Both the position numbers and the translations under genes were made by a program. Below the pieces are notes generated by a model, which was not told the DNA's origin, searched no databases, and saw only the letters and a list, made by a program, of their open reading frames with translations. A DNA stretch of 64,000 nt from Cupriavidus taiwanensis (GTDB taxonomy: Bacteria > Pseudomonadota > Gammaproteobacteria > Burkholderiales > Burkholderiaceae), in the NCBI RefSeq assembly GCF_900249755.1, contig NZ_LT976854.1:1774927-1838926 (forward strand), read 5' to 3'. This document shows, in pieces, positions 9,418 through 18,418 of the stretch (position 1 is the first letter of the stretch; every line of letters starts with the position of its first letter).

Positions 9418-9483
9418 GTCACGTCGGTTCGGTTAGTTGGCCCGCCAAGCGTAGCCAGCGCCACCCTACCGAGGTCTGACCGG

Positions 9484-9516
9484 AACATGACAATCCGGTA
9501 ATCTTGCGGTCATGTT
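9484..9516. promoter_or_regulatory. Inverted-repeat operator between copA and copR (cop box)
   Basis: The 179-bp divergent intergenic region contains a perfect 8-bp inverted repeat, AACATGAC (9484-9491) and GTCATGTT (9509-9516), separated by 17 bp. The left half continues as TGACAAT, resembling the copper boxes bound by CopR/CusR/PcoR regulators. Its location between copA and copR fits a shared CopR site controlling both directions. The spacing is wider than in typical CusR boxes, so two half-site dimers are possible. Confidence 0.7.
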
Positions 9517-9596
9517 GGCGCCGGCAACGCCGGCGTAGAGTGGCCTGGCCGTGTGGAACAGCGCTCGGCAGGACCGATCGCGTAAGGAAAGTGCTG

Positions 9597-10319
9597 ATGA
9601 AACTGCTTGTGGTGGAGGACGAATCCAAGACCGGCGAATACCTGCGCCAGGGGCTGACCGAGGCGGGCTTCGTCGTCGACCTGGTGCGCAACGGGCTGGA
9701 CGGCCAGCATATGGCCATGACCGAGCCCTACGACCTGGTCATCCTGGACGTGATGCTGCCGGACGTGGATGGCTGGCGCATCGTGCAGGCGCTGCGCGCG
9801 GGACAGAACCCGGTGCCGGTGCTGTTCCTGACCGCGCGCGACAGCGTGGCCGACCGCGTCAAGGGCCTGGAACTGGGCGCGGACGACTACCTGGTCAAGC
9901 CGTTCGCCTTCTCCGAGCTGCTGGCGCGCGTGCGCACGCTGCTGCGCCGCGGCACCGCGCAGATGACGCTGGACCGCATCCAGGTGGCCGACCTGGTGCT
10001 GGACCTGACCCGCCGCCGCGCTACCCGCGCCGGGCGCCGCATCACGCTGACCAGCAAGGAGTTCGCGCTGCTCGAACTGCTGGCGCGCCGCCGCGGCGAG
10101 GTGCTGCCGCGCTCGCTGATCGCGTCGCAGGTGTGGGACATGAACTTCGACAGCGACAGCAATGTCATCGACGTCGCCATCCGCCGCCTGCGCGCCAAGA
10201 TCGACGACGGCTTCGAGGCCAGGCTGATCCAGACCGTGCGCGGCATGGGCTACGTGCTGGAAGCGCCCGAAGCGCCGGACGAAACCGACGAAGCGGCCAC
10301 CGGCGGGCAGCGCGCATGA
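9597..10319 (+). CDS. copR: Copper response regulator CopR (OmpR family)
   Basis: A 240-aa response regulator. The ATG at 9597 begins [16 protein letters not shown]; the open frame upstream runs through the operator and is not coding. The acidic pocket (E8, D9), phospho-acceptor Asp in [10 protein letters not shown] (~51) and Lys in [10 protein letters not shown] (~101) are present, followed by a winged-helix DNA-binding domain ending [11 protein letters not shown]. It should activate copABCD when phosphorylated by CopS under excess periplasmic copper. Its stop overlaps the copS start (ATGA). Confidence 0.95.
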   Translation: MKLLVVEDESKTGEYLRQGLTEAGFVVDLVRNGLDGQHMAMTEPYDLVILDVMLPDVDGWRIVQALRAGQNPVPVLFLTARDSVADRVKGLELGADDYLVKPFAFSELLARVRTLLRRGTAQMTLDRIQVADLVLDLTRRRATRAGRRITLTSKEFALLELLARRRGEVLPRSLIASQVWDMNFDSDSNVIDVAIRRLRAKIDDGFEARLIQTVRGMGYVLEAPEAPDETDEAATGGQRA

Positions 10320-11698
10320 AGCGCCTGTCGCTGACGGCCCGGCTGACCATCCTGTTCTCGCTGTCGTCGGCGGCGGTGCTGCTGGGCCTGGGCGTGCTGA
10401 TCTGGCTGGCGATCGACGATCATTTCGCCGACGAGGACTACGCCGTGCTGGGCGACAACGTGCGGCTGATCGAAAAGATCGCGGCCGACGGCCCGGCGGC
10501 GACGCTGCCGCAACGGCTGGGGCCGGCACTGGAACACCACGCCGGTTTCGTCGCCGAAGTGCGTGGCGCCGATGGCAAGCGGCTGTACGCCACGCAGGAT
10601 TTCGACTTCGGCCTGGCGCAGGCCGCCGCTGCGAAGTTGGCGGCGGGAAACGACGCGTTTGCGTGGGAACAGGATGGCCAGACTTACCGCGGCCTGCGCG
10701 CGCAGTTGCCGGTTGCGCCCGCCGGCGGACAACCCGGCGCGCTGCAGGTGCTGGTCGGCATGGACACGGCGCTGCATGACCACTTCCTGCACGCGTTCCG
10801 CAGCTCGCTGGCCTTCTACGGCACGCTGGCGGCATTGGCAAGCGGGCTGCTGGGCTGGTGGGCGGCGCGCCGCGGGCTGGCGCCGCTGCGCACCATGGCC
10901 TCGCGCGCGCGCACGGTCACCGCGCACAAGCTGGACGAGCGCATGCCGGTCGACGCCGTGCCGGTGGAGATGGCCGACCTGGCCGCCACCCTCAACGCAA
11001 TGCTGGAGCGCCTGCAGCGCGACTTCGCGCGCCTGTCGGAATTCTCGTCGGACCTCGCGCACGAGCTGCGCACGCCGATCACCAACCTGATGACGCAGAC
11101 CCAGGTGGTGCTGTCGCAGCCGCGCGATGCGGACCGCTACCGCGACGTGCTGGCCTCCAACGTGGAAGAGCTGCAGCGGCTCTCGCGCATGGTGTCGGAC
11201 ATGCTGTACCTGGCCAAGACCGAGCACGGCATCACGCTGCCCAACGCGGAGCCGATCGAGGTGGCCGACGAAGTCGCGGCGCTGTTCGATTTCTACGATG
11301 CGCTGGCCGAGGACAAGGGCGTGCGGCTCGCCCTGCGCGGGCGCGGGCGCATCACCGGCGACCGGCTGATGCTGCGGCGCGCGCTCAGCAACCTGTTGTC
11401 GAACGCGTTGCGGCATACGCCCGCGGGCAAGGGCATCGTGGTGGAGATCACGCCGGGCGCCGATGCGGTGCAGGTGGTGGTCGAGAACGAAGGCGAGACC
11501 ATCCGCCCCGAGTTGCTGCCCGTGCTGTTCGACCGCTTCTTCCGCGCCGACAAGTCGCGCCAGCGGCCCGAGTCCGACGGCGCGGGACTGGGGCTGGGGC
11601 TGGCGATCACGCAGGCCATCGTCGCCGCGCACGGCGGCGCCATCGGCGTGGCATCGGAGGCAGGCAAGACCCGCTTTACGCTGACGTTTCGCGCTTAG
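10316..11698 (+). CDS. copS: Copper sensor histidine kinase CopS
   Basis: Membrane sensor kinase of 460 aa (CopS/CusS/PcoS family). One transmembrane helix near residues 10-35, a periplasmic sensor of about 130 residues, a second helix (~165-185), a HAMP domain, then the H-box [15 protein letters not shown] (phospho-His ~247) and an ATPase domain with [13 protein letters not shown], a G-box-like [10 protein letters not shown] and a C-terminal RFTLTF. The start overlaps the copR stop by 4 nt. The periplasmic segment has few His or Met residues, so the metal ligands cannot be assigned by eye. Confidence 0.94.
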   Translation: MKRLSLTARLTILFSLSSAAVLLGLGVLIWLAIDDHFADEDYAVLGDNVRLIEKIAADGPAATLPQRLGPALEHHAGFVAEVRGADGKRLYATQDFDFGLAQAAAAKLAAGNDAFAWEQDGQTYRGLRAQLPVAPAGGQPGALQVLVGMDTALHDHFLHAFRSSLAFYGTLAALASGLLGWWAARRGLAPLRTMASRARTVTAHKLDERMPVDAVPVEMADLAATLNAMLERLQRDFARLSEFSSDLAHELRTPITNLMTQTQVVLSQPRDADRYRDVLASNVEELQRLSRMVSDMLYLAKTEHGITLPNAEPIEVADEVAALFDFYDALAEDKGVRLALRGRGRITGDRLMLRRALSNLLSNALRHTPAGKGIVVEITPGADAVQVVVENEGETIRPELLPVLFDRFFRADKSRQRPESDGAGLGLGLAITQAIVAAHGGAIGVASEAGKTRFTLTFRA

Positions 11699-11702
11699 GT
11701 TC

Positions 11703-11746
11703 GCGCCCGCTTTTTGCGCCTGCTTTCTGCGCCTGCTTTTTGCGCC
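11703..11746. repeat. Short tandem repeat after copS
   Basis: Three consecutive 13-bp units of the form GCGCCTGCTTTTT (11703-11741), with one and two base variations, are followed by a partial fourth (GCGCC). They lie between copS and the minus-strand terminator. No function is evident. Confidence 0.75.
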
Positions 11747-11753
11747 AGTCACG

Positions 11754-11803
11754 AAAAAAAGCCGCCCACGCCAGGTATTGCTCTGGGGGAGCTGGCGTGG
11801 GCG
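11754..11803 (-). terminator. Rho-independent terminator for the CHASE2 kinase operon
   Basis: A perfect 12-bp stem (CGCCCACGCCAG at 11763-11774 with its complement at 11792-11803) has a 17-nt loop. On the minus strand it is followed by seven T residues (plus-strand A run 11754-11760). It therefore terminates transcription arriving from the minus-strand sensor kinase gene about 140 bp away. On the plus strand there is no T run, so copRS is not obviously terminated here. Confidence 0.85.
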
Positions 11804-11941
11804 TGAAGACCACCGGATGCGGCTCCAGCGGTGCTCCGATGCTACGCAAAACCCCCGTTTGCGACTGCCAACAATTGTGTCGGCGGCCGTAACAGGCAGT
11901 GTCCCTGAACGGGTCCAGGCCTGCTGCGGGCTGTGTCGCGC

Positions 11942-14434
11942 TTACGGTGCGGTGGGTGGCGCGGCGGGCGGCGCGGTGGGTGGCGCCGGCAGCTCGATGC
12001 GGAACTCGGCCCCCGCGCCGGCCTGGCTGCGCACGCTGGCGCGGCCGCCATGCCGCTCGGCCACGGCGCGCACCAGCACCAGGCCCAGCCCGGTCCCTTC
12101 CGGCGCGCCCTGCTGGCCTTCATGCAGCCGCGCAAAGGGTTCGAACAGCCGGGCCTGGTCGGCTTCGGCAATGCCCGGCCCCTGGTCCTGCACGGCCACC
12201 ACGAAGCGCTCCGGCTCGCACGTCAGCGAGACCGTCACGGTCCCGCCCGCCGGGCTGAACTTGATCGCATTGCTGACCAGGTTGGCAATGGCGCGCGCCA
12301 GCAAGGTCGGGTCGCCCTGCAGCACCGCGGGGTCGTCGGGCAGGTCGATCTGCAGCGTGACCTCGCGGGCACTGGCCAGCGCCCAAAGCTGGTCGGTGGC
12401 GTCGAGCACCAGCCCGCCCAGCTCCACCTCCATGAATGCCAGCGCCTTCGACTCCGCGCGCGCGACGCTGATGAAATCGTCGGCCAGCGCCAGCGTGCGG
12501 CGCGCATGCGCTGCGATGCGGGCCAGCACGCCGCTGTCCGGGGCGGCGTCGCCGGTAGTACTGGCCGCCGCCTGGCCCGCGCGGCGCTCCTGCAGTTCGA
12601 TCAGCGCCAGGATCGACGCCTGCGGCGAGCGCATGTCGTGCGACAGGAAGCGCAGCATCTGCTCGCGCTGGCGCTCCGCCAGGCGGATCGCGGTGATGTC
12701 GATCACGCTGACGATCAGGCCGGCCACCGCGCCAGTCTCGCCATGCAGCGGCGCGCCATGCAGCAGGTAGCGGCGGTCGCCGCGCCCGGACACTTCGATG
12801 CCGCCCTCCGGCACCGGTCCCGGCACCGGGGCCGGGGCAAGCGGCGCGCCGGCGTAGCGGTCGTGCAGCGCCTGCCAGTAGGCCAGCGCCGGCGCCGGCG
12901 CCGGGCAGACCGCCTCGATCAGCGCGCGGATGCCGGGGTTCTGACCGCCATGCCCCAGCACGCCCGGGGCCAGCGCCACGCAGCGCCGGTTGGCCAGCAG
13001 CACGCCGCCGTCCAGGTCGCAGATGGCGGTGGCATCGGGCAGGCTTTCCAGGCCGTCGGACAGGAAACGCCGCAGGCCGCGCAACTGTGCGCTGACGCCG
13101 TAGACCGCGCGCATGCGGCTGTCGAGGGTGGCGCCGGCGTGGCGCGGCGCCGGCATCGCGCCGGGCTCGCGCTCCAGCCGCGCCAGTTCGTCGCTCAGGA
13201 AGCGCAGCGCCGCCTCCTGGCGCAGCCAGCTCCACAGCGGATAGAACAGCACGCAGCCCAGCACCGCCGCGGCCGGCGCAAACCACAGCCGCGCCAGCGC
13301 CAGCAATGCCAGCGATCCCAGCAGCAGCCCCGCCAGCAGCAGCCCGGTGGCCACCAGCGCGCCGCGCGGCGGCAGCCGCAGCGCGGCCAGCGCCGCCAGC
13401 AGCACCGCCAGCAGCGTGCCGCCGGCCTGCCATGCAGGGGATACCGCGACGATGGCATCGCCGTCGGTCAGCGCCTGCACGGTGTTGGCCAGGATCTCGA
13501 CGCCGCTCATGCCGCGGCCATCGCGCGACACCGGCGTCGGCAGCACGTCGCCCATGCCGGTGGCAAGCGCGCCGATCAGTACCGCCTTGCCGGCAAACCT
13601 GGCCGGGTCGATGCGTCCCTCCAGCACGTCGCGCACCGACACGCGGGCGAAAGTGCCCGGCGGGCCGGCGTAGGGAATGCGCAGCCGGCCGCTGCGTTCC
13701 CAGCCATTGGCTTCGGCGACCACGGCGGGCTCCTGGCGCACGCCGGCGGGCAGCGCGCCGCCGCGGCCGAAGCCCGCCATCACCGCGGCCAGGTGCGGCA
13801 CGCCGGCGGCGGCCACCGGGTGCGGGCCTTCGCGCAGGTAGACCTGGCGCGCCACGCCATCGGTATCGACCACCATGTTGATATGGCCGACGGCGGCGCC
13901 CAGCCCGGCCAGCGGGTAGCGCACCAGCATGCCGGCGGGGCCGGGCTCGGCCAGCACCGGCAGCACCACGTTGCCGGCCAGCGCCATGCTGCGCGCCAGC
14001 ACGGCGTCGTCTTGCGGATAGCGGGTGTCGCGCTCGGCCAGGATCACGTCGACGCCGATCACGCGCGGGCCGCCGGCGGCAATGCGCTCGACCAGTTGCG
14101 CCAGCACCGCGCGCCGCCAGGGCCAGCGGCCGATGGCGGTGATGCTGGCGTCGTCGATGCCGACGATGACGATGTCGTCGCGGGCGGGATGATGCTGGGC
14201 GCCGATGGCGATGTCGTAGGCGGCCAGGTCGGCGCGCTCGGTCCAGCCCTCGCGCGCGGCCAGCATCACCAGCGCCAGGACCGCGGCGGCCAGCAGGCAC
14301 CATTCGACCAGCGTGCGCCGGCCGAATGCGCGCCCCGCCGCGCGCGTGGCCGGCGCACCGCGTGCGTCAGCGGAGCCGGATGCGGCCACCGCCGTCCGGC
14401 CGGTCGCCCGAGCCGATTGCGCCGCCCTGCCCAT
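11942..14434 (-). CDS. CHASE2-domain hybrid-free sensor histidine kinase
   Basis: Membrane histidine kinase of about 830 aa. The ATG at 14434 (MGRAAQSARATGR) overlaps the preceding gene by 68 nt; a GTG 45 nt further in is an alternative. One transmembrane helix (~35-55) leads into an extracytoplasmic CHASE2 domain (DIAIGAQ, then VIVGIDDASI and GRWPWRR), three closely spaced helices (~360-420), a PAS-like region, the H-box FLSHDMRSPQASILALIEL, and an ATPase domain with NLVSNAIKFSPAG, DQGPGIA and GTGLGLVLV. The C terminus is a low-complexity Pro/Ala tail (PTAPPAAPPTAP). It is last in an operon with a FecR/LysM protein and a response regulator, its likely partner. Confidence 0.9.
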   Translation of the reverse strand: MGRAAQSARATGRTAVAASGSADARGAPATRAAGRAFGRRTLVEWCLLAAAVLALVMLAAREGWTERADLAAYDIAIGAQHHPARDDIVIVGIDDASITAIGRWPWRRAVLAQLVERIAAGGPRVIGVDVILAERDTRYPQDDAVLARSMALAGNVVLPVLAEPGPAGMLVRYPLAGLGAAVGHINMVVDTDGVARQVYLREGPHPVAAAGVPHLAAVMAGFGRGGALPAGVRQEPAVVAEANGWERSGRLRIPYAGPPGTFARVSVRDVLEGRIDPARFAGKAVLIGALATGMGDVLPTPVSRDGRGMSGVEILANTVQALTDGDAIVAVSPAWQAGGTLLAVLLAALAALRLPPRGALVATGLLLAGLLLGSLALLALARLWFAPAAAVLGCVLFYPLWSWLRQEAALRFLSDELARLEREPGAMPAPRHAGATLDSRMRAVYGVSAQLRGLRRFLSDGLESLPDATAICDLDGGVLLANRRCVALAPGVLGHGGQNPGIRALIEAVCPAPAPALAYWQALHDRYAGAPLAPAPVPGPVPEGGIEVSGRGDRRYLLHGAPLHGETGAVAGLIVSVIDITAIRLAERQREQMLRFLSHDMRSPQASILALIELQERRAGQAAASTTGDAAPDSGVLARIAAHARRTLALADDFISVARAESKALAFMEVELGGLVLDATDQLWALASAREVTLQIDLPDDPAVLQGDPTLLARAIANLVSNAIKFSPAGGTVTVSLTCEPERFVVAVQDQGPGIAEADQARLFEPFARLHEGQQGAPEGTGLGLVLVRAVAERHGGRASVRSQAGAGAEFRIELPAPPTAPPAAPPTAP

Positions 14435-16073
14435 CGCGCAGCATGGCGATGACTTCGATGCGCTGCGGCGCCGAGAACGCGGCCGGGTCAGGCGCCGCGC
14501 CGGGCGCGGCGCGCGCCACGCGGATGAAATAGACGCCCGGCGCGGGGCGCGGCAGGTCGATGGCGTTGGTGGCGGTGTGCTGGTCGGCCAGCAGCGTGGC
14601 AAAGCCGGCGTCGGCCGCCATCTGCACCCGGTAGCCCGGGCCGCCGCCGCTATCGGGCCAGCCGATATGCAGCGCGCCGCCGTCGTCCTGCAGGGTGGGG
14701 ACCGGCGGCTTGGGCTCGATGCGGAACGGCACCGCGTCCGACCACGGGCCCGGCAGGCCGGCCGCATCGACGCTGCGCACGCGCCACCACCAGCGGCCCG
14801 GCGCCAGCGCCTGCGTGGCCGGCGACGCGGCGGCTTCGTGGACGGTGGCGTCGCGGGTGAAGGCGGCATCGGCGGCAAGCGCCAGTTCATAGCTGGCCGC
14901 GCCCGGCACCGTGGCCCATTCGAAGGTCACAGAGTCGGCGTAGCGCACCGCGTCCGCGGCAGGCTGCTGCGTGAACGGTGCCGGCGGGTTCAGCCGTACC
15001 GATACCGGCGCCTGCGCGTCATGGCCGGTCAGCTGGTGCTTGTCGATGGCGCTGACGCTCAGGTACAGCGTGCCTTCCGGCAGGCCGTCGACCCGGACCC
15101 GGGCGGCATCGGCGCCGCTGGCGGTGCCGCTCCAGACCAGCTCGCTGAGCGCCGCATCGCGCGCCACCCGCACGCGGTAGCCGACGGCGCCCGGCACCGG
15201 CTGCCAGGCCGCCTCGAACGACGGCCCCAGCACGGTTTCAGCGGGCGGCAGCAGGGCCGGCGCCGGCAGCAGCGCCACTGGCTGCGACAGCTTGCCGCCG
15301 GCCGAGACGCCGATGCCATAGCCAGCATCGATGGACGCCGCCGCGGTCATGGCACGGTCCGGCGCCGGCCGCGCACGCGTGCCGCGCGTGGCACTGACGC
15401 CGACACGGCCTTGCAGCACCTCGCTGCGGCTGCCGCCCGCGTCAGCCGAAACCCGGTACTGCGTGCCGCGCACACCGGTCACCATCATCGGCGTATGCAG
15501 CTCGAAGCGGCCGACACCGCCGCCCGCGGGCGCCACGCGGGTCTCGGCCGCGCCCTGGTCGATGCGGATCACGGTGTCGACCAGGCCGCTGCGCGCGAAG
15601 GTGCGCAGCCGGTTCACCGCGACCGTGGTCGCGGGCGGCAGGGTAATGCGGGTGCGGTCCGGCAGTTCCAGCGTGGCCGAGCCGCCGGCCGGGGTCTCGA
15701 TGCGCGCCGCCTCGTCCAGGGTCATGCCGACCTGCACCGGCCGGCCGTTGGCGCGCACCGCGCCGCTCACGTAGACCACGCGCGCCGACGCCGCCTGTTC
15801 CGGAATCTGGCTGAGCGGGATGCGCACGCGCGAACCCGGCACCAGCCGGTACGGATCGGCCACGCCGTTCAGGCGCTGCAGCGTGCGCCAGCCCTGCTCG
15901 GATGCCATGTAGCGCGAGGCCAGCCCGATCAGCGTATCGCCCGGCTCGACCACGTAGATGAAATCGGCGCCCTGCGCGCCCGCTGGCCCGGCGTGCGCCG
16001 GCACCGCCATGCCACCGAGCAGCGCCGGCAGGGCCAGCGCGATGCCGCGCACGGCCTTATGCATCGCCGGCAT
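14367..16073 (-). CDS. LysM- and FecR-domain periplasmic protein with fibronectin-like repeats
   Basis: A 568-aa exported protein. A signal peptide (ending AVPAHAG) is followed by a LysM domain (~40-90, YVVEPGDTLIGLASRYM), expected to bind peptidoglycan, a FecR domain (~110-250, containing MMVTGVRGTQYRVS) and three fibronectin-like modules with a recurring pattern (VPGAVGYRVRVARDA, VPGAASYELALAADA, GGGPGYRVQMAADA). Unlike the sigma-regulator FecR it lacks a cytoplasmic N-domain. This architecture is commonly paired with CHASE2 kinases, where it probably feeds an envelope signal to the kinase. The first ATG (16073) and a second one three codons later are both plausible; it overlaps the response-regulator gene by 17 nt. 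Confidence 0.9.
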   Translation of the reverse strand: MPAMHKAVRGIALALPALLGGMAVPAHAGPAGAQGADFIYVVEPGDTLIGLASRYMASEQGWRTLQRLNGVADPYRLVPGSRVRIPLSQIPEQAASARVVYVSGAVRANGRPVQVGMTLDEAARIETPAGGSATLELPDRTRITLPPATTVAVNRLRTFARSGLVDTVIRIDQGAAETRVAPAGGGVGRFELHTPMMVTGVRGTQYRVSADAGGSRSEVLQGRVGVSATRGTRARPAPDRAMTAAASIDAGYGIGVSAGGKLSQPVALLPAPALLPPAETVLGPSFEAAWQPVPGAVGYRVRVARDAALSELVWSGTASGADAARVRVDGLPEGTLYLSVSAIDKHQLTGHDAQAPVSVRLNPPAPFTQQPAADAVRYADSVTFEWATVPGAASYELALAADAAFTRDATVHEAAASPATQALAPGRWWWRVRSVDAAGLPGPWSDAVPFRIEPKPPVPTLQDDGGALHIGWPDSGGGPGYRVQMAADAGFATLLADQHTATNAIDLPRPAPGVYFIRVARAAPGAAPDPAAFSAPQRIEVIAMLRDGQGGAIGSGDRPDGGGRIRLR

Positions 16074-16791
16074 CGCTGGGTTCGTCCGCCTGCGCTTCGG
16101 CCGCGGAAACCTCTTCGAAACGATAGCCGTGCGAATACACCGAGGTCAGCCGCACGCCGTTCTCGGGGCGCAGCGCCAGCTTCAGGCGCAGCCGCGAGAT
16201 ATGCGTATCCAGCGTGCGCGAGCCCGCGCCCATGGCGCGGCCCCACACCGCCTGCTCCATCACCTCGCGCGCGAGCAGGCGTCCGGTATTGCGGAACAGG
16301 AACAGCGCCAGCTCATATTCGCGCGGCGACAGCACCGCGGCTTCGCCGCCGACGGCAATGGTGCGCGCATGGGTATCGACGGTGTAGTTGCCGCGCCGGA
16401 TCAGCTCCACTTCCTGCGCGGCCTCAGGGTAGGCGCGGCGCAGCAGCGAGCGCACGCGCGCGACCAGCTCGCCGGCGCGGATGGGCTTGAGCATGTAGTC
16501 GTCGGCGCCGACCGTCAGGCCGTCGACGATGTCGGACTCGGCGGTGCGGCTGGTGACGAACAGGATCGGCGGCATGTTGCCGGATTTCTGCCGTACCCAG
16601 CTGACCAGTTCATAGCCGCTGGTGCCCGGCAGCTGCCAGTCGACCAGCAGCAGGTCGTAGGCGCGCTCGCGCAGTGCGCGCAGCAAGTCGGCGCCGTTGG
16701 CGAAGGATTCGCATTCGAAACCGGCTTCGCTCAAAATCTGACGGATCAGCTCGGCCTGATCCGGATCATCCTCCACGGATGCAATTCGCAT
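16057..16791 (-). CDS. OmpR-family response regulator
   Basis: A 244-aa regulator starting MRIASVEDDPDQAE at 16791. Receiver domain with acidic pair EDD (8-10), phospho-acceptor in LLLVDWQLPG (~51) and Lys in MLKPIRAGEL (~101), then a winged helix with SPREYELALFLF and a C-terminal TSVYSHGYRFE. It leads an operon with the LysM/FecR protein and CHASE2 kinase and lies 254 bp downstream of pelG on the same strand. That gap has no convincing terminator, so partial read-through from pel is possible. Target genes are unknown; pel and the type I secretion operon are candidates by proximity only. Confidence 0.92.
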   Translation of the reverse strand: MRIASVEDDPDQAELIRQILSEAGFECESFANGADLLRALRERAYDLLLVDWQLPGTSGYELVSWVRQKSGNMPPILFVTSRTAESDIVDGLTVGADDYMLKPIRAGELVARVRSLLRRAYPEAAQEVELIRRGNYTVDTHARTIAVGGEAAVLSPREYELALFLFRNTGRLLAREVMEQAVWGRAMGAGSRTLDTHISRLRLKLALRPENGVRLTSVYSHGYRFEEVSAAEAQADEPSDAGDA

Positions 16792-17045
16792 ACCTCTACA
16801 CCCTTCTGCCAGCTTCCGACTGCAACTGCGGTCTCTGCCACGGCGTGTCGACGGCCCGGCCGGCAAGTCATTCTTTATGTTTTCCCCCTTCAAAAAAGGG
16901 GCGCGGCCGTCGATGTGTACCGGCGGGCCAGGCCGAAGCCCGCCGGCTGCCGCCATGTTACCCAATCGCGGCCCATTCCGTCGAGACGCCCTGACGGGGG
17001 GTGCGGCGGCGTGCCGCCGGTCCTTGCTTCGGCTTCATTGCAGCA

Positions 17046-18416
17046 TTACTGCAGCATGTAGGTCTCGTACTCCAGCCGCTCCAGCTTGTGGTCGAGCATG
17101 GCCAGCGCCAGCGCCACCACCACCAGCAGCGACACCGCGAAGCCATAGCCGTACCAGGCCGGCCCCAGCTGCAGCGTCACCAGCGTCAGCGCGAAGTTCA
17201 GCACCACGAACAGCGCGGTCAGCAGCAGCACCTCGCGGCGCCGGTCCAGGTAGAAGTAGATGTTGAGCACGCCCAGCAGCACCACCTGCAGGCTGGCGCC
17301 GATCACGTCGACGTACAGCAGCGGCAGGTACAGCTCGGAGATGCCCAGCAGCCGCAGCACCCACACGCCCACCGCGAACAGCAGCAGCGCGGCGATGGCC
17401 TGCACCTTGACGATCTCGTACAGGCCCAGCCGGATGGTCTGGACCATGGTGTTGCGCATGTCCTCGATATGCTCGAGCGAGCTGCCGCCGCGCACCGCAT
17501 CGTAGAAGGCGTCGTAGTACTCGACGAAATCGGTCTCGATGCGCACCAGGAACACCGCCATGCCGGGGATGATGGCGAGGTAGGCGAGGAACACCGGGAT
17601 GTCATAGATGATCGACGCGTGCAGCGGCCCGATCACCTGCTGGCCGGTGGACGGCGCGTACCAGAACATGAACTTGTCGATCCAGATGCCCAGGTTGTAC
17701 AGCAGGCCGATCGCCACCAGGCTGGGATAGGCATAGCGGCGCTCGAACACTTCGAACGAGATGAACTGGCGGCTGGTGTAGTTGCGGTAGATCAGCGTCA
17801 CCATGCCGGTCAGCAGGCACAGCTGGCCCGCGGCGAACCCGCCCAGCAGCCCTTCCATGCCGTAGCCGCGCAGCCCCAGCGCGGCCGCCACCGAGACCGC
17901 GTAGCCCAGCAGGAAGGTCCACACGATCGCCTTGTACTGCTTCATGCTCGACAGGAAGATCGCCGCGATCCAGATATTGCTCAGCACCACGAAGCCCGCC
18001 ACCATCAGCAGCCGGTACAGCACCGACTGCTCGCCGAAGCTGAACACCGCGCACGCCACGCCGATGCCGCCCGACAGCACCGTCGCCAGCAGCGCCACCG
18101 CGTGGTAGTTGCTCAGGATCAGGTGGTCGCGCTTCTCGAACAGCCGGTCGGAGGTAAAGCGCGTGAACGAGAGCTGCATCGGCCCGGTCAGGATCAGGCT
18201 GCCCGCGATCAGGTAGGTCACCGAGACCTGGAACTGCGTGATCAGCGTTCCCGGCACCACGAACGGCAGGCTCAGCATGCCGATCAGCAGGATGCCGACG
18301 ATCGACAGGATCCACGGCCCCGAGCTGATGATGCCGGCATACGCATAGGCGCTCAGCATGCCGGACAGGTTGTCCCGCCGCAGCATCTTGCGCAGCTCGA
18401 ATCCAATGCCAGCCAT
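17046..18416 (-). CDS. pelG: Pel polysaccharide inner-membrane protein PelG
   Basis: A 456-aa polytopic protein, the same length as Pseudomonas aeruginosa PelG, starting MAGIGFELRKMLRR at 18416. About twelve hydrophobic helices match the Wzx/polysaccharide-transport (MOP) flippase fold. In the Pel complex PelD-PelE-PelF-PelG polymerises and moves the GalNAc/GlcNAc-type polymer across the inner membrane. It is last in pelABCDEFG and starts 2 nt after the pelF stop codon. Confidence 0.95.
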   Translation of the reverse strand: MAGIGFELRKMLRRDNLSGMLSAYAYAGIISSGPWILSIVGILLIGMLSLPFVVPGTLITQFQVSVTYLIAGSLILTGPMQLSFTRFTSDRLFEKRDHLILSNYHAVALLATVLSGGIGVACAVFSFGEQSVLYRLLMVAGFVVLSNIWIAAIFLSSMKQYKAIVWTFLLGYAVSVAAALGLRGYGMEGLLGGFAAGQLCLLTGMVTLIYRNYTSRQFISFEVFERRYAYPSLVAIGLLYNLGIWIDKFMFWYAPSTGQQVIGPLHASIIYDIPVFLAYLAIIPGMAVFLVRIETDFVEYYDAFYDAVRGGSSLEHIEDMRNTMVQTIRLGLYEIVKVQAIAALLLFAVGVWVLRLLGISELYLPLLYVDVIGASLQVVLLGVLNIYFYLDRRREVLLLTALFVVLNFALTLVTLQLGPAWYGYGFAVSLLVVVALALAMLDHKLERLEYETYMLQ

Positions 18417-18418
18417 GC

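Noticed and set aside
16885-16901. CCCCTT-CAAAA-AAGGGG hairpin between pelG and the response regulator, considered as a pel terminator.
   Set aside because: The stem is only 6 bp and is not followed by a T run on the minus strand.
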